Part shown: in pieces, positions 56,559-64,000 of the stretch | How positions within the stretch are numbered: position 1 is the stretch's first letter | How the letters are laid out: the number at the start of each line of letters is the position of its first letter | DNA from: Acidimicrobiaceae bacterium | GTDB lineage: Bacteria > Actinomycetota > Acidimicrobiia > Acidimicrobiales > Ilumatobacteraceae | NCBI GenBank assembly: GCA_016722025.1 | Contig: JADKGZ010000018.1 | Coordinates: 1 to 64,000 of the forward strand | DNA: 64,000 nt | Direction: 5' to 3' | Program-made: the position numbers and the translations under genes | Notes under the pieces: model-generated | The model's database searches: none | Told to the model about the DNA's origin: nothing | The model's input: only the letters and a program-made list of their open reading frames with translations

Positions 56559-58972
56559 TTGGTTGCTCCGTTCTGAGCGGTGGTCTGGGAGTGAGCGTTC
56601 TGGGCGGCTTGCAGGGCGTTCCAGACGGTGTTGGGGCTTGCCGGCATCATCATCTCGGTGACGCCGAGGCCCGACAGTGCGTCGACGACGGCATTGATGA
56701 CGGCGGGTGCGGCGCCGATGGTGCCGGCCTCGCCGATGCCCTTGACGCCCAGCTGGTTGGTGGGTGATGGCGTGATGGTGTGACCCAGCGTGAGGCTGGG
56801 GACGTCGCTGGCTGCGGGCACCAGGTACTCGGCCAGCGAGGCGTTCTTCAGGTTGCCCTCGGTGTCGTAGACCGCTTCTTCGAAGAGTGCCTGCGCCAGA
56901 CCTTGGATGACGCCGCCGTGCACCTGGCCCTCGACGATCATCGGGTTCACCTGGTTGCCGCAGTCGTCGACCGCCACGTACTGCAGCACCTGCACGTGGC
57001 CGGTCTCGACGTCGACCTCGACGGTGCAGATGTGAGTGCCGAACGGCCACGAGAAGTTGGGTGGGTCGTAGGTGACGTGCGCTTCCAGGTTCGGCTCCAG
57101 GCCGTCGGGCAGGTCGTGGGCGGTGAACGCCGCGAAGGCGATGGCCGCCAGCGGCATTGCCTTGTCGGGCGAACCCTTGACGGTGAACGTGCCCCCGGCG
57201 AACTCGAGGTCGTCCTCGCTCGCCTCCAGCTGGTGGGCGGCGATCTTCTTCGCCTTGTCGATCACCTTGTCGCACGCCATCGCGATGGCGACGCCGCCCA
57301 CGGGCAGCGACCGTGAGCCATAGGTGTCGAGGCCCAGCGGAGCAATGGCCGTATCGCTGTGCAACACGTCGACGTCTTCCGGTGCAACCCCCAGCTTGTC
57401 GGCAACGATCATGCTCCACGAGGTCTCGTGGCCCTGACCGTGCGGTGCGGTGCCGGTGACCACCTGGATCTTGTTGGTGGGCAGCACGCGCACGGTGGCG
57501 GCCTCCCAGCCGCCGGCCGAGTAGTTCAACGAAGCCAGCACGCGTGACGGGGCCAGGCCGCACATCTCGAAGTAGCTGGCCTGCCCGATGCCGATGCGCT
57601 TGGTTGCGCCTGCCACGTTCTGCGTGGCCTGGCGGGCACGAACGCCCTCGTAGTCGGCCAGCCCTGCGGCCATCTCGGCAGCAGCAAGATGATCGCCGCT
57701 GTCGTAGGTGAGGCCGGTCATCGCCGTGTAGGGGAACTGCTCCTTCTGGATGAAGTTGCGCTTGCGCAGCTCCATCGGATCGATGCCCATCTTGCGGGCC
57801 AGCGAATCCACCGCGCGCTCGATGGCGTACGTGGCCTCGGGCCGCCCGGCACCGCGATAGGCATCGGTGGGGGTGAGTGTGGTGAACACGCTGGTGCAGC
57901 TGAAGTCGTAGAGCGGGATGTCGTACACGCCGGCGTACAGGAATGCCCCGAGCAGCGGGATGCCGGGCGTGACCAGTTGCAGGTACGCACCCATGTCGCC
58001 GAGGATGCGGACCCGTACGGCGGTGATCTTGCCCTGGGCGTCGGCGGCGAGCTCCATGTGCTGGATCTGGCCGCGACCGTGAATGGTGGCCACCGCGTTC
58101 TCGCCGCGCTCCTCGTTCCAGCGAACCGGCACCTTGTGCTTGCGGGCAAGGGCGAGGCAGAGCAGCTCCTCTGCGTACACGTTGAGCTTGCTGCCGAAAC
58201 CGCCACCGACGGACGGGGTGGTGACGCGTAGCTGGTGCTCGGGGATGCCGAGCGTGATGGCGCTCATGATCTTCAGGATGTGCGGCACCTGCGTGCTGGA
58301 GTACAGCGTGATGTCGCCGCCGAAGGGCTGCGGCACGGCGGCAACGGCACGGGGCTCCATTGCCATCGGCAGCAGACGCTGCTGCACGTAGCGGTCGTGG
58401 ACGGTGTAGGCGGCCGCGGCGAAGGCTTCGTCGATGGCACCCTCGTGGTCCTCGATCTTGAGGTCCCACTGGTAGCTCTTGTTGGTGCCCAGCTCGTCGT
58501 GGATGACCACGCGATCGCTGAGGGCATCCTCGAGATCGACGACGGCAGCGAGCGGCTCGTAGCGCACGTCGATGAGCTCGATGGCGTCGCGAGCGGCGGC
58601 GTCGCTGGTGGCGAGCACCACCGCAACGGCATCGCCCACGTAGGCGGCCTTGCCAACCGCCACGGGATAGTGAGCCGGGTTCTTCATGTCGGCCGTGACC
58701 GGCCACGCACACGGCATGGGAGCGGCCCACAGGTCGGTGAGATCGGCACCGGTGTAGGCGGCAACGACGCCAGGTGCGGCGAGCGCCGCGCCGAGGTCGA
58801 TGCTGATGATGCGTGCGTGCGCGTACGGGCTGCGGGCGAGCGCCAGGTGCAGTGCACCGGGCAGTTGCAGGTCGTTGGTGTACTTGGCTTCGCCGGTGAG
58901 CAGAGCCGGGTCTTCACGACGCAGCAGCCGGCTCCCCAGCACGGCTGCAGGTCGATCGTCGGTGACGGTCAT
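56555..58972 (-). CDS. coxL: CO dehydrogenase large subunit, form II
   Basis: An 805-residue molybdopterin subunit. The active-site loop is AYRGAGR (371-377), the form II signature; form I (proven high-activity CO oxidisers) has AYxCSFR. Other motifs are GGGFGSK (256-262), TGTAPHGQGHETSW (cofactor binding) and the late GVKGIGEAGTIGAAPAVINA. Form II enzymes may oxidise CO slowly or other small substrates. The start ATG 58972 is 34 bases from the coxS stop. It is complete and unbroken, unlike coxS. Confidence 0.94.
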   Translation of the reverse strand: MTVTDDRPAAVLGSRLLRREDPALLTGEAKYTNDLQLPGALHLALARSPYAHARIISIDLGAALAAPGVVAAYTGADLTDLWAAPMPCAWPVTADMKNPAHYPVAVGKAAYVGDAVAVVLATSDAAARDAIELIDVRYEPLAAVVDLEDALSDRVVIHDELGTNKSYQWDLKIEDHEGAIDEAFAAAAYTVHDRYVQQRLLPMAMEPRAVAAVPQPFGGDITLYSSTQVPHILKIMSAITLGIPEHQLRVTTPSVGGGFGSKLNVYAEELLCLALARKHKVPVRWNEERGENAVATIHGRGQIQHMELAADAQGKITAVRVRILGDMGAYLQLVTPGIPLLGAFLYAGVYDIPLYDFSCTSVFTTLTPTDAYRGAGRPEATYAIERAVDSLARKMGIDPMELRKRNFIQKEQFPYTAMTGLTYDSGDHLAAAEMAAGLADYEGVRARQATQNVAGATKRIGIGQASYFEMCGLAPSRVLASLNYSAGGWEAATVRVLPTNKIQVVTGTAPHGQGHETSWSMIVADKLGVAPEDVDVLHSDTAIAPLGLDTYGSRSLPVGGVAIAMACDKVIDKAKKIAAHQLEASEDDLEFAGGTFTVKGSPDKAMPLAAIAFAAFTAHDLPDGLEPNLEAHVTYDPPNFSWPFGTHICTVEVDVETGHVQVLQYVAVDDCGNQVNPMIVEGQVHGGVIQGLAQALFEEAVYDTEGNLKNASLAEYLVPAASDVPSLTLGHTITPSPTNQLGVKGIGEAGTIGAAPAVINAVVDALSGLGVTEMMMPASPNTVWNALQAAQNAHSQTTAQNGATK

Positions 58973-59006
58973 TCGGGTACCCCCAGTACCTCGTGCGGAT
59001 GTGTGA

Positions 59007-59466
59007 CTACTCGCCCGCGGCGCAAGCCAGGACGGACTTGACGATGTTGTGGTAGCCGGTGCACCGGCACAGGTTGCCCTCGAGCCCGATGCGCACTTCC
59101 TCTTCGGAAGGGTGCGGGTTCTCCTTCAACAAGCTGGTGGCGGCCATCACCATGCCGGGCGTGCAATAGCCGCACTGCAGGCCGTGGTTCTCCATGAACG
59201 CCTGCTGCATCGGGTGCATCACACCATCGACGGCCATGCCCTCGATCGTCGTGATCGACCGCTCCGTCGGCCTGCACGGCGAGGACGGTGCAGCTCTTCA
59301 CGGCCTCGCCATCGAGGTGCACGCTGCATGCGCCGCACGACGAGGTGTCGCAGCCGATGTTGGTGCCGGTGAGCGCCAATGCTTCTCGGATGTAGTGCAC
59401 GAGCAGCGTGCGTGGCTCGACGTCACTCTCGTGGACCGTCCCGTTGACGGTGACTGAAATCTTCAC
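59007..59466 (-). CDS. coxS: CO dehydrogenase small (2Fe-2S) subunit, frameshifted
   Basis: The N-terminal frame (ATG 59466) carries the plant-type 2Fe-2S motif CDTSSCGACSVHLDGEAVKSC; after about 59255-59268 the frame changes and the second cluster domain follows: MAVDGVMHPMQQAF, CGYCTPGMVMAATSLL and NLCRCTGYHNIVKSVL. Deleting one base restores a 152-residue CoxS containing both clusters. It carries electrons from the large subunit to the flavin subunit. Because the rest of the operon is intact, a sequencing error is more likely than a real break. Confidence 0.9.
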
Positions 59467-59610
59467 CCGTGATCTCCTCTGTCATGCCCCCAAATGGCTC
59501 GCCCATCATGCACCAAAACTGGTGGGCCGTGCGACCGGGACACCGAACGCGTGCAACGGAAGCCGTGCGGATCGGCGAACGGGCCCAGGCCGCCGTGCCA
59601 CAGTGTGCCG

Positions 59611-60705
59611 ATGATCCTGCTTCGGGTCCTGGCCGCGATGGCCGGGTCGGCACTGGTGGTGGCGACGCTCGCCTCCGCTCTGAAGACGATCGTGGTGCCG
59701 CGTGGCTACGCCTCGTGGCTCACCCGGGGCCACTTCATCGTGTGGCGGCGCCTGTTCGGGCTCTTCGCTCGGCCGAGCCGGCCATACGCCCGACGCGACC
59801 GGGTGCTGGCGCACTTCTCGCCGGTGGCGTTGGTCACGCTGCCCGCAGTGTGGGTCACGTTGGTGGGAGTGGGGTTCACCGGTGTTTTCTGGGCGTCGGG
59901 TGTGCAGCCGCTGACGGAGGCGTTCGCTGCCAGCGGGTCATCGTTGTTCACGCTCGGCTTCATCCGGCCGCCGGGCACCGGCCGCGTGGTGCTGTCGTTC
60001 GTGGAAGCCGGAATCGGTCTCGGCCTGGTGAGCCTGATGATCTCGTACCTGCCCACCATCTACGGCGCGTTCAGCCGCCGCGAGGCATTGGTCGGTCTGC
60101 TGGAGGTGCGCGCCGGCCTGCCGCCGTCGCCGATCGAGCTGTTGACGCGCTATGCCCGCATCGGCTGGCTGCACCGGCTCGACGACGACCTGTTCGAGCG
60201 GTGGGAGCAGTGGTTCATGGACGTCGAGGAGAGCCACACCAGCCAGCCGTCGCTGGTGTTCTTCCGCTCGCCGCACCCCGAGCGCAGCTGGATCACCGCC
60301 GCCGGGTGCGTGCTCGACACCGCGGCGATCACGGCATCCACCATCGACCGGCCGCACAACGCGCAGACCGACTTGATGTTGCGCACGGGCTTCTTCGCGT
60401 TGCGCCGCATCGCCGACTACTTCGGCATGTCGTACGACCCGGACCCTGCCGCCGACGCACCGATCTCGGTGAGCCGCCGCGAGTTCGATCTGCTGTGCGT
60501 GGAGCTGCGTGCGATGGACATCCCGTTGAAGCCCGACCTCGATGTGGCGTGGCGCGACTACGCCGGCTGGCGGGTGAACTACGACTCGGTGCTGATCCAG
60601 CTGTGCGGTCTGGTGATGGCGCCGCCCGGCAAGTGGAGCAGCGATCGGGTGCAGGTGGACACCACCTTCCCGAAGGTGTTCCGCAGGCCGAGGCGGCGGC
60701 ACTGA
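59611..60705 (+). CDS. Predicted membrane protein, possibly ion-channel-like
   Basis: A 364-residue protein with four hydrophobic segments in the first 150 residues: MILLRVLAAMAGSALVVATLA, VALVTLPAVWVTLVGVGFTGVFW, SSLFTLGFIRPPGTG (re-entrant-like) and VVLSFVEAGIGLGLVSLMISYLP. The TLGF stretch between two helices faintly recalls a channel selectivity loop, but no TVGYG motif is present. The soluble C-terminal 200 residues are rich in Arg and aromatic residues (WEQWFMDVEESHTSQPSLVFFRSP). Starts at ATG 59611. Function unknown. Confidence 0.8.
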   Translation: MILLRVLAAMAGSALVVATLASALKTIVVPRGYASWLTRGHFIVWRRLFGLFARPSRPYARRDRVLAHFSPVALVTLPAVWVTLVGVGFTGVFWASGVQPLTEAFAASGSSLFTLGFIRPPGTGRVVLSFVEAGIGLGLVSLMISYLPTIYGAFSRREALVGLLEVRAGLPPSPIELLTRYARIGWLHRLDDDLFERWEQWFMDVEESHTSQPSLVFFRSPHPERSWITAAGCVLDTAAITASTIDRPHNAQTDLMLRTGFFALRRIADYFGMSYDPDPAADAPISVSRREFDLLCVELRAMDIPLKPDLDVAWRDYAGWRVNYDSVLIQLCGLVMAPPGKWSSDRVQVDTTFPKVFRRPRRRH

Positions 60706-60716
60706 CATGGCCCGGT

Positions 60717-60764
60717 CGTGAGCGCTGTCGTGAGCGCTGTCGTGAGCGCTGTCGTGGGCGCGGC
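60717..60764 (+). repeat. 12-bp tandem repeat with AGCGCT core
   Basis: Three perfect 12-base units CGTGAGCGCTGT (60717-60752) and a fourth diverged unit (60753-60764) fill half of the 85-base gap between convergent genes. AGCGCT is self-complementary, so each unit can pair. A terminator role is possible. Confidence 0.85.
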
Positions 60765-60790
60765 GGTGGGCGTTGCGCAGCTGCGGCGCG

Positions 60791-61666
60791 TCAGCCAACG
60801 ACGATGACGGAGGCCACGAGCGCGACGAGCGCGACCGCTGCCGGAGCTGCGTAGCCGGCCCACTTGGGCATCGGCTTCCAGCCGGGCGCGAGCATGACGA
60901 AGCCGCAGATGGCGCCGCCGATGGCGCCGCCGACGTGCCCCCCGATCGAGATGCCGCTGATGGAGAAGGTGAGCACCAGGTTGAGGAGCAACGTGGTGCC
61001 GATGCCGGTGCTGAACACGTTGACACCCCGGCGGTGCAACCCGACAGCGGCGCCGGCCATCAACCCGAACACGGCGCCCGACGCGCCACCGGTGAGCGCG
61101 GCGCCACCGACCAACAGCACGCCGAGCGACCCGGCGAGCAGGCTGGCGAAGTACATCGCCGTCAACTTGACGGCGCCCAGCGCCCGCTCGAGCAGCGCTC
61201 CCAGCTGGAACAGCAGCAGCATGTTCATCGCGATGTGGAAGAGGCCGAAGTGGATGAAGCCCGAGGTGACGAGGCGGTACCACTGGTGCGCCGGAATGGG
61301 CGTGCCATCGAGGTCGCCGACGCGGCCCTGGAGAATGGCCTTGCTGAGCCCGAGGTCGGCGTGCGCCTGAGTGATGCTGCCCCCCAGTGTGCGTGAATCG
61401 GCGAGGACCATCAACACGAACACGGCCACGTTGAGCCCGATGAGCGTGTACGTCACCGGCGTGAGCACCCGCGACGAGGCCAGCTTGGCGCGGGTGGCGA
61501 CATCGGAGCGAGCCGCCCTGGCGCAGTCGAGGCAGTGGGACCCGATGCTGGCCTGCACCAGGCAGTCGCCGCATGCCGGCTTGCCGCAGCGGGTGCAACT
61601 GCGGCCCGCCTCGCGATCCGGGTGGCGATAGCAGCGGGGCACCGTGGGTGATTCGGGCAGCGACAC
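60791..61666 (-). CDS. Rhomboid-family protease with zinc-finger N-terminus
   Basis: A 291-residue intramembrane serine protease. The N-terminal B-box-like zinc module has CYRHPDREAGRSCTRCGK and CLVQASIGSHCLDC. The rhomboid core shows HFGLFHIAMNMLLL (first Asn/His helix), GGASGAVFGL (GxSG catalytic Ser) and GGHVGGAIGG (catalytic His). It cuts transmembrane substrates. Start GTG 61666 fits the family; GTG 61684 is possible. Confidence 0.92.
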   Translation of the reverse strand: MSLPESPTVPRCYRHPDREAGRSCTRCGKPACGDCLVQASIGSHCLDCARAARSDVATRAKLASSRVLTPVTYTLIGLNVAVFVLMVLADSRTLGGSITQAHADLGLSKAILQGRVGDLDGTPIPAHQWYRLVTSGFIHFGLFHIAMNMLLLFQLGALLERALGAVKLTAMYFASLLAGSLGVLLVGGAALTGGASGAVFGLMAGAAVGLHRRGVNVFSTGIGTTLLLNLVLTFSISGISIGGHVGGAIGGAICGFVMLAPGWKPMPKWAGYAAPAAVALVALVASVIVVG

Positions 61667-61706
61667 GGCGGTCAGGCTAGCCACGCCCGCGCGCAGACGT
61701 GCCGCG

Positions 61707-62354
61707 TCAGAGCACCGCGTCGAGCGTGATCGCCAGGAGCACCAGGATCACGAGGAGACCGTTGTAGACGGTGTGGGCGGTGGTGGATTCGATCGTCGCA
61801 GCGTGCTCGCTCTGGTGCACCCGGAACGCGCGCAGGTAGACCCACATGAAGTACGCGCCGCCGATCGACAGTGCCATCGCGGCGCCGATGGGGATGCCGA
61901 TGATCGCGTGGATCATGCCGAACTGCAGCACCTTCAGTGTTCGTCGGCCGCGAGCCCATCGCTGCGCTCCGGTGCGGAACATCCGCTCTTCGGCGTACGC
62001 GAACAGCGGCAGTGCCGGCAGCAGCAGCGCCATGAACGTCAGCGGGATGATCCACTCCAGCACGGTGCCGGCGGTGGCGTCGGAGTCGCCGAACACCGGG
62101 TTGCCGATGCCGCCCAGCATCGACCACCATCCCCACGACAGGCCGGGCACCTGAACGAGAGCGGTTGCGACTGCGATCACTGCGGTGAGCAGCAAGGGCA
62201 CCGGCCACACGTGCCGCCACCCGATGTTGTGCACCACCGCTGCCACGATCGAACGACCTTCGGTGGATCGAGATCGACGGAGGCCGGTGACCAATCGCAC
62301 GCCCATGAAGCCCAACACGGCGAAGGTGAGCACGTTCGTCAGAGAGTTGCTCAC
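61707..62354 (-). CDS. CPBP-type (ABI) intramembrane metalloprotease-like protein
   Basis: A 215-residue membrane protein with five or six helices. Three CPBP/ABI motifs are present: EERMFR (EExxxR), FGMIH (FxxxH) and HTVYN near the C-terminus (HxxxN). These are the metal/active-site residues of CAAX-protease/bacteriocin-processing homologues. A hydrophilic loop (GIGNPVFGDSDATAG) precedes them. The substrate is unknown. It follows the rhomboid gene in the same direction, so the two may be co-transcribed as a membrane-proteolysis pair. Confidence 0.75.
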   Translation of the reverse strand: MSNSLTNVLTFAVLGFMGVRLVTGLRRSRSTEGRSIVAAVVHNIGWRHVWPVPLLLTAVIAVATALVQVPGLSWGWWSMLGGIGNPVFGDSDATAGTVLEWIIPLTFMALLLPALPLFAYAEERMFRTGAQRWARGRRTLKVLQFGMIHAIIGIPIGAAMALSIGGAYFMWVYLRAFRVHQSEHAATIESTTAHTVYNGLLVILVLLAITLDAVL

Positions 62355-62408
62355 GAGCGGCGAGTGTACGAGCGGGTGCAGTGGCCTCGGCCGCCGTGGC
62401 CGTGGCGG

Positions 62409-64000
62409 CTACCGATTCGTGCGGCTGGCGAACACGTCGGCAGCCGCCGGCTCGCCCAGCAGGTGGCCTTGCACCAGGTCGCAGCCGAGCACGCGCAGCC
62501 GGCGCAGCTGGTCGGCGGAGGTGACCCATTCGGCCACGACCTGCATGTCGAGCGCATGAGCGAGCTGGATGATGGCGCGCACGATGGGGTCGTCGTCGCC
62601 GCTGGTGCCCAGCATGCGCGCCACCGTGCCGTCGAGCTTGAGCACGTCGGCCTCGCAGGTTCGCAAGGCGGTGAGCGACGAGATGCCGGTACCGAAGCGG
62701 TCGAGTGCCAGTTGCACACCGAAGCGACGCAGCGCCTGCATCGCGCGCAGGTTGCCGGGCTGGCGATCGTTGAGCGTGTTCTCGTCGAAGTCGAGCGTGA
62801 CCTGGTGAGGGTTCAGCTCCATCTGGCGCACGGTGGCCAGCACTCGCTCGACGAACGTGCCTTCCGCGAGTTGGCGGGCGGCGACGTTGATGTGCACGCT
62901 GAACCCGCGATCGACCAGGCCGGCATCGAGCCAGGCACGCGTGTCGACGCACGCCTGGCGGATGACCCAGTCGCCGATGGGCACGATGACGCCCGACTCC
63001 TCGGCGAGGTGCAGGAACTGCGCCGGCAGCAACGGGCCGCGCTCGGGGTGATCCCACCGCAGCAGCGCCTCGGCGCCCGCCACGCGGCCGCTGTGCGTGG
63101 AGATGATGGGCTGGTAGGCCAGGCGCAGCTGCCCGGCCGCCAATGCCCGCTCGAGCTCGTTGGAGAGCTGCTTGTGGTGGCGCGACTCGGCGCGCATGGC
63201 GTCGGTGTACAGCTCGCTGCGCGAACGACCACGGCGCTTGGCCTGGTACATCGCGATGTCGGCGTTGCGCAGCAGCTCGATGGCGGCTTCCTGGCAGCTG
63301 ACCCCTTCCAGGTGTGCCGGTAGGCCGACAGCGACACCGACGCTGACGGAGAGCTCGACCTCGACGCCGTGCACCATGATGCGCCCGCTGAGCGAGTGGC
63401 GGATGCGCTCGGCGAGGTCGACCGCGGTGTGCTCGTCGATGTTGCCGTCGCACAGCACGACGAACTCGTCGCCGCCGATGCGAGCCACGACGTCGGACGG
63501 GCGGGTGGCGTGGGAGATGCGGTTCGCCACTTGCGCCAGCAGCGCATCGCCGATCTCGTGCCCGACCGTGTCGTTGACGTCCTTCAGGCGATCGACGTCC
63601 ATGAACAGGATCGCGACGTTGTTGCGCGTGCTGCGGATGCCTTCCAGCGCGTCGGCCGCGGTGCGCAGCAGCAGCAGGCGGTTGGGCAGACCGGTGAGGG
63701 GGTCGTGATTGGCCTGCCGCGTCAGCTCGCTCTGCAGGTGCTTGGTGGCCGTGATGTCGCGAGCGACGCCGCCCCAGTACTCGACGACACCGTCGGCGGT
63801 GCGGTGCAACAGGAGATCGATGTCGAGCGTGCGCTGCAGGCCGTCGGGGCCGCGGAAGCCCACTTCGCCCGACCACGAGGAGGTTTCACTGCTGGCGATG
63901 ACCTCGCGGGGAACCTGATCGCGGATCGCCTGCAGCAGCCCGCGGGCCGCTGCGTCGCGGATGAGGTCGAGCTCGTCGTCGACACCGAACAGCCGCCGAG
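62409..64000 (-). CDS. PAS-GGDEF-EAL signalling protein, partial (start beyond right edge)
   Basis: The visible 530 residues begin inside a PAS domain (RLFGVDDELDLIRDAAARGL), continue through PAC (VVEYWGGVARDITATK), a GGDEF domain with intact RIGGDEF active loop, and an EAL domain. The EAL domain keeps AGAEALLRW and the Lys in LKLDG but has LDFDENTL for the Glu-containing LEITE, LALDRFGTG for the DDFGTG metal site, and AEWV for AEGVE. It is therefore probably a c-di-GMP synthase with an inactive or binding-only EAL. The N-terminus is outside the window. Confidence 0.88.
   Translation of the reverse strand, partial: RRLFGVDDELDLIRDAAARGLLQAIRDQVPREVIASSETSSWSGEVGFRGPDGLQRTLDIDLLLHRTADGVVEYWGGVARDITATKHLQSELTRQANHDPLTGLPNRLLLLRTAADALEGIRSTRNNVAILFMDVDRLKDVNDTVGHEIGDALLAQVANRISHATRPSDVVARIGGDEFVVLCDGNIDEHTAVDLAERIRHSLSGRIMVHGVEVELSVSVGVAVGLPAHLEGVSCQEAAIELLRNADIAMYQAKRRGRSRSELYTDAMRAESRHHKQLSNELERALAAGQLRLAYQPIISTHSGRVAGAEALLRWDHPERGPLLPAQFLHLAEESGVIVPIGDWVIRQACVDTRAWLDAGLVDRGFSVHINVAARQLAEGTFVERVLATVRQMELNPHQVTLDFDENTLNDRQPGNLRAMQALRRFGVQLALDRFGTGISSLTALRTCEADVLKLDGTVARMLGTSGDDDPIVRAIIQLAHALDMQVVAEWVTSADQLRRLRVLGCDLVQGHLLGEPAAADVFASRTNR

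Noticed and set aside
55734..58730. One continuous 998-codon frame spanning coxL and coxM
   Set aside because: Only its last 274 codons (coxM) have homology. The rest is an out-of-frame reading of coxL, which is intact in its own frame.
59480..59610. A longer N-terminus for the membrane protein at 59611 (start near 59494)
   Set aside because: The extra residues are Cys/Pro/Arg-rich and not membrane-like, while ATG 59611 begins directly with a transmembrane helix.
1..64000. tRNA or rRNA genes, CRISPR arrays, insertion sequences, prophage
   Set aside because: I looked for T-loop type sequences, regularly spaced repeats, transposase or integrase motifs and phage structural genes and found none.

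Overview
The window looks like the chromosome of a high-GC, aerobic, free-living actinobacterium, most likely of the class Acidimicrobiia (Ilumatobacter-like). That placement is an inference from gene content and style: DUF501, a BMP-type nucleoside ABC system, an ADA of the actinobacterial NTDN type, form II CO-dehydrogenase genes, many GTG starts and many ATGA/GTGA stop-start overlaps. Coding is dense. No intergenic gap exceeds about 300 bp, and I see no tRNA, rRNA, CRISPR array or transposase.

Layout. 1-9.8 kb: start of a gene running off the left edge, hrpA RNA helicase, a cytochrome c lipoprotein, a secreted/membrane protein, a triple FAS1 lipoprotein, an esterase-GMC oxidoreductase pair and an AhpD-like protein. 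9.8-16.6 kb: a sulfur/persulfide-stress module (MMPL exporter, YgaP-like small membrane protein, ECF sigma and zinc anti-sigma, TauE/SafE exporter, rhodanese, persulfide-dioxygenase-rhodanese fusion, DUF2202 lipoprotein) marked by repeated CsoR/CstR-like palindromes. 16.7-30 kb: serine hydrolase, thrH, acyl-CoA ligase, beta-CASP nuclease, TauD-type dioxygenase, PaiB-like protein, aminopeptidase N, PfkB kinase, phosphohexomutase and a secreted SGNH esterase. 30.2-38.9 kb: nucleoside/base salvage (upp, add, a four-gene BMP-type nucleoside ABC transporter with a CoA-transferase gene attached) and queF on the other strand. 39-44 kb: SGNH protein, a nuclease-like gene bracketed by 68-bp repeats, a 31-bp tandem array and two enoyl-CoA hydratases.

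44.5-59.5 kb holds the carbon-monoxide-dehydrogenase-type system in two blocks on the minus strand. The structural genes coxS-coxL-coxM (form II active-site loop AYRGAGR) lie at 55.7-59.5 kb. The maturation genes (MoxR-type coxD, VWA-type coxE, two XdhC/CoxI-type proteins, a MobA-like nucleotidyltransferase, coxG) lie at 45.5-51 kb. A glycogen-debranching enzyme, an amine-oxidase-like flavoprotein, a PAP2 protein and a PIN-like protein sit between or beside them. 59.6-64 kb carries membrane proteins (one uncharacterised, a zinc-finger rhomboid protease, a CPBP-type protease) and a PAS-GGDEF-EAL protein that runs off the right edge.

Six otherwise well-conserved genes are each broken by an apparent single-nucleotide indel (MMPL, acyl-CoA ligase, PaiB-like, DUF459 SGNH, an unknown family at 42 kb, coxS). 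I read this mainly as residual sequencing/assembly error, though true mutation is not excluded. The observations most worth following are: (1) the shared palindromic operator that defines a persulfide regulon with unusual members; (2) the PD-(D/E)XK-like gene flanked by matched 68-bp hairpin repeats; and (3) a 66-bp repeat found upstream of two unrelated genes.
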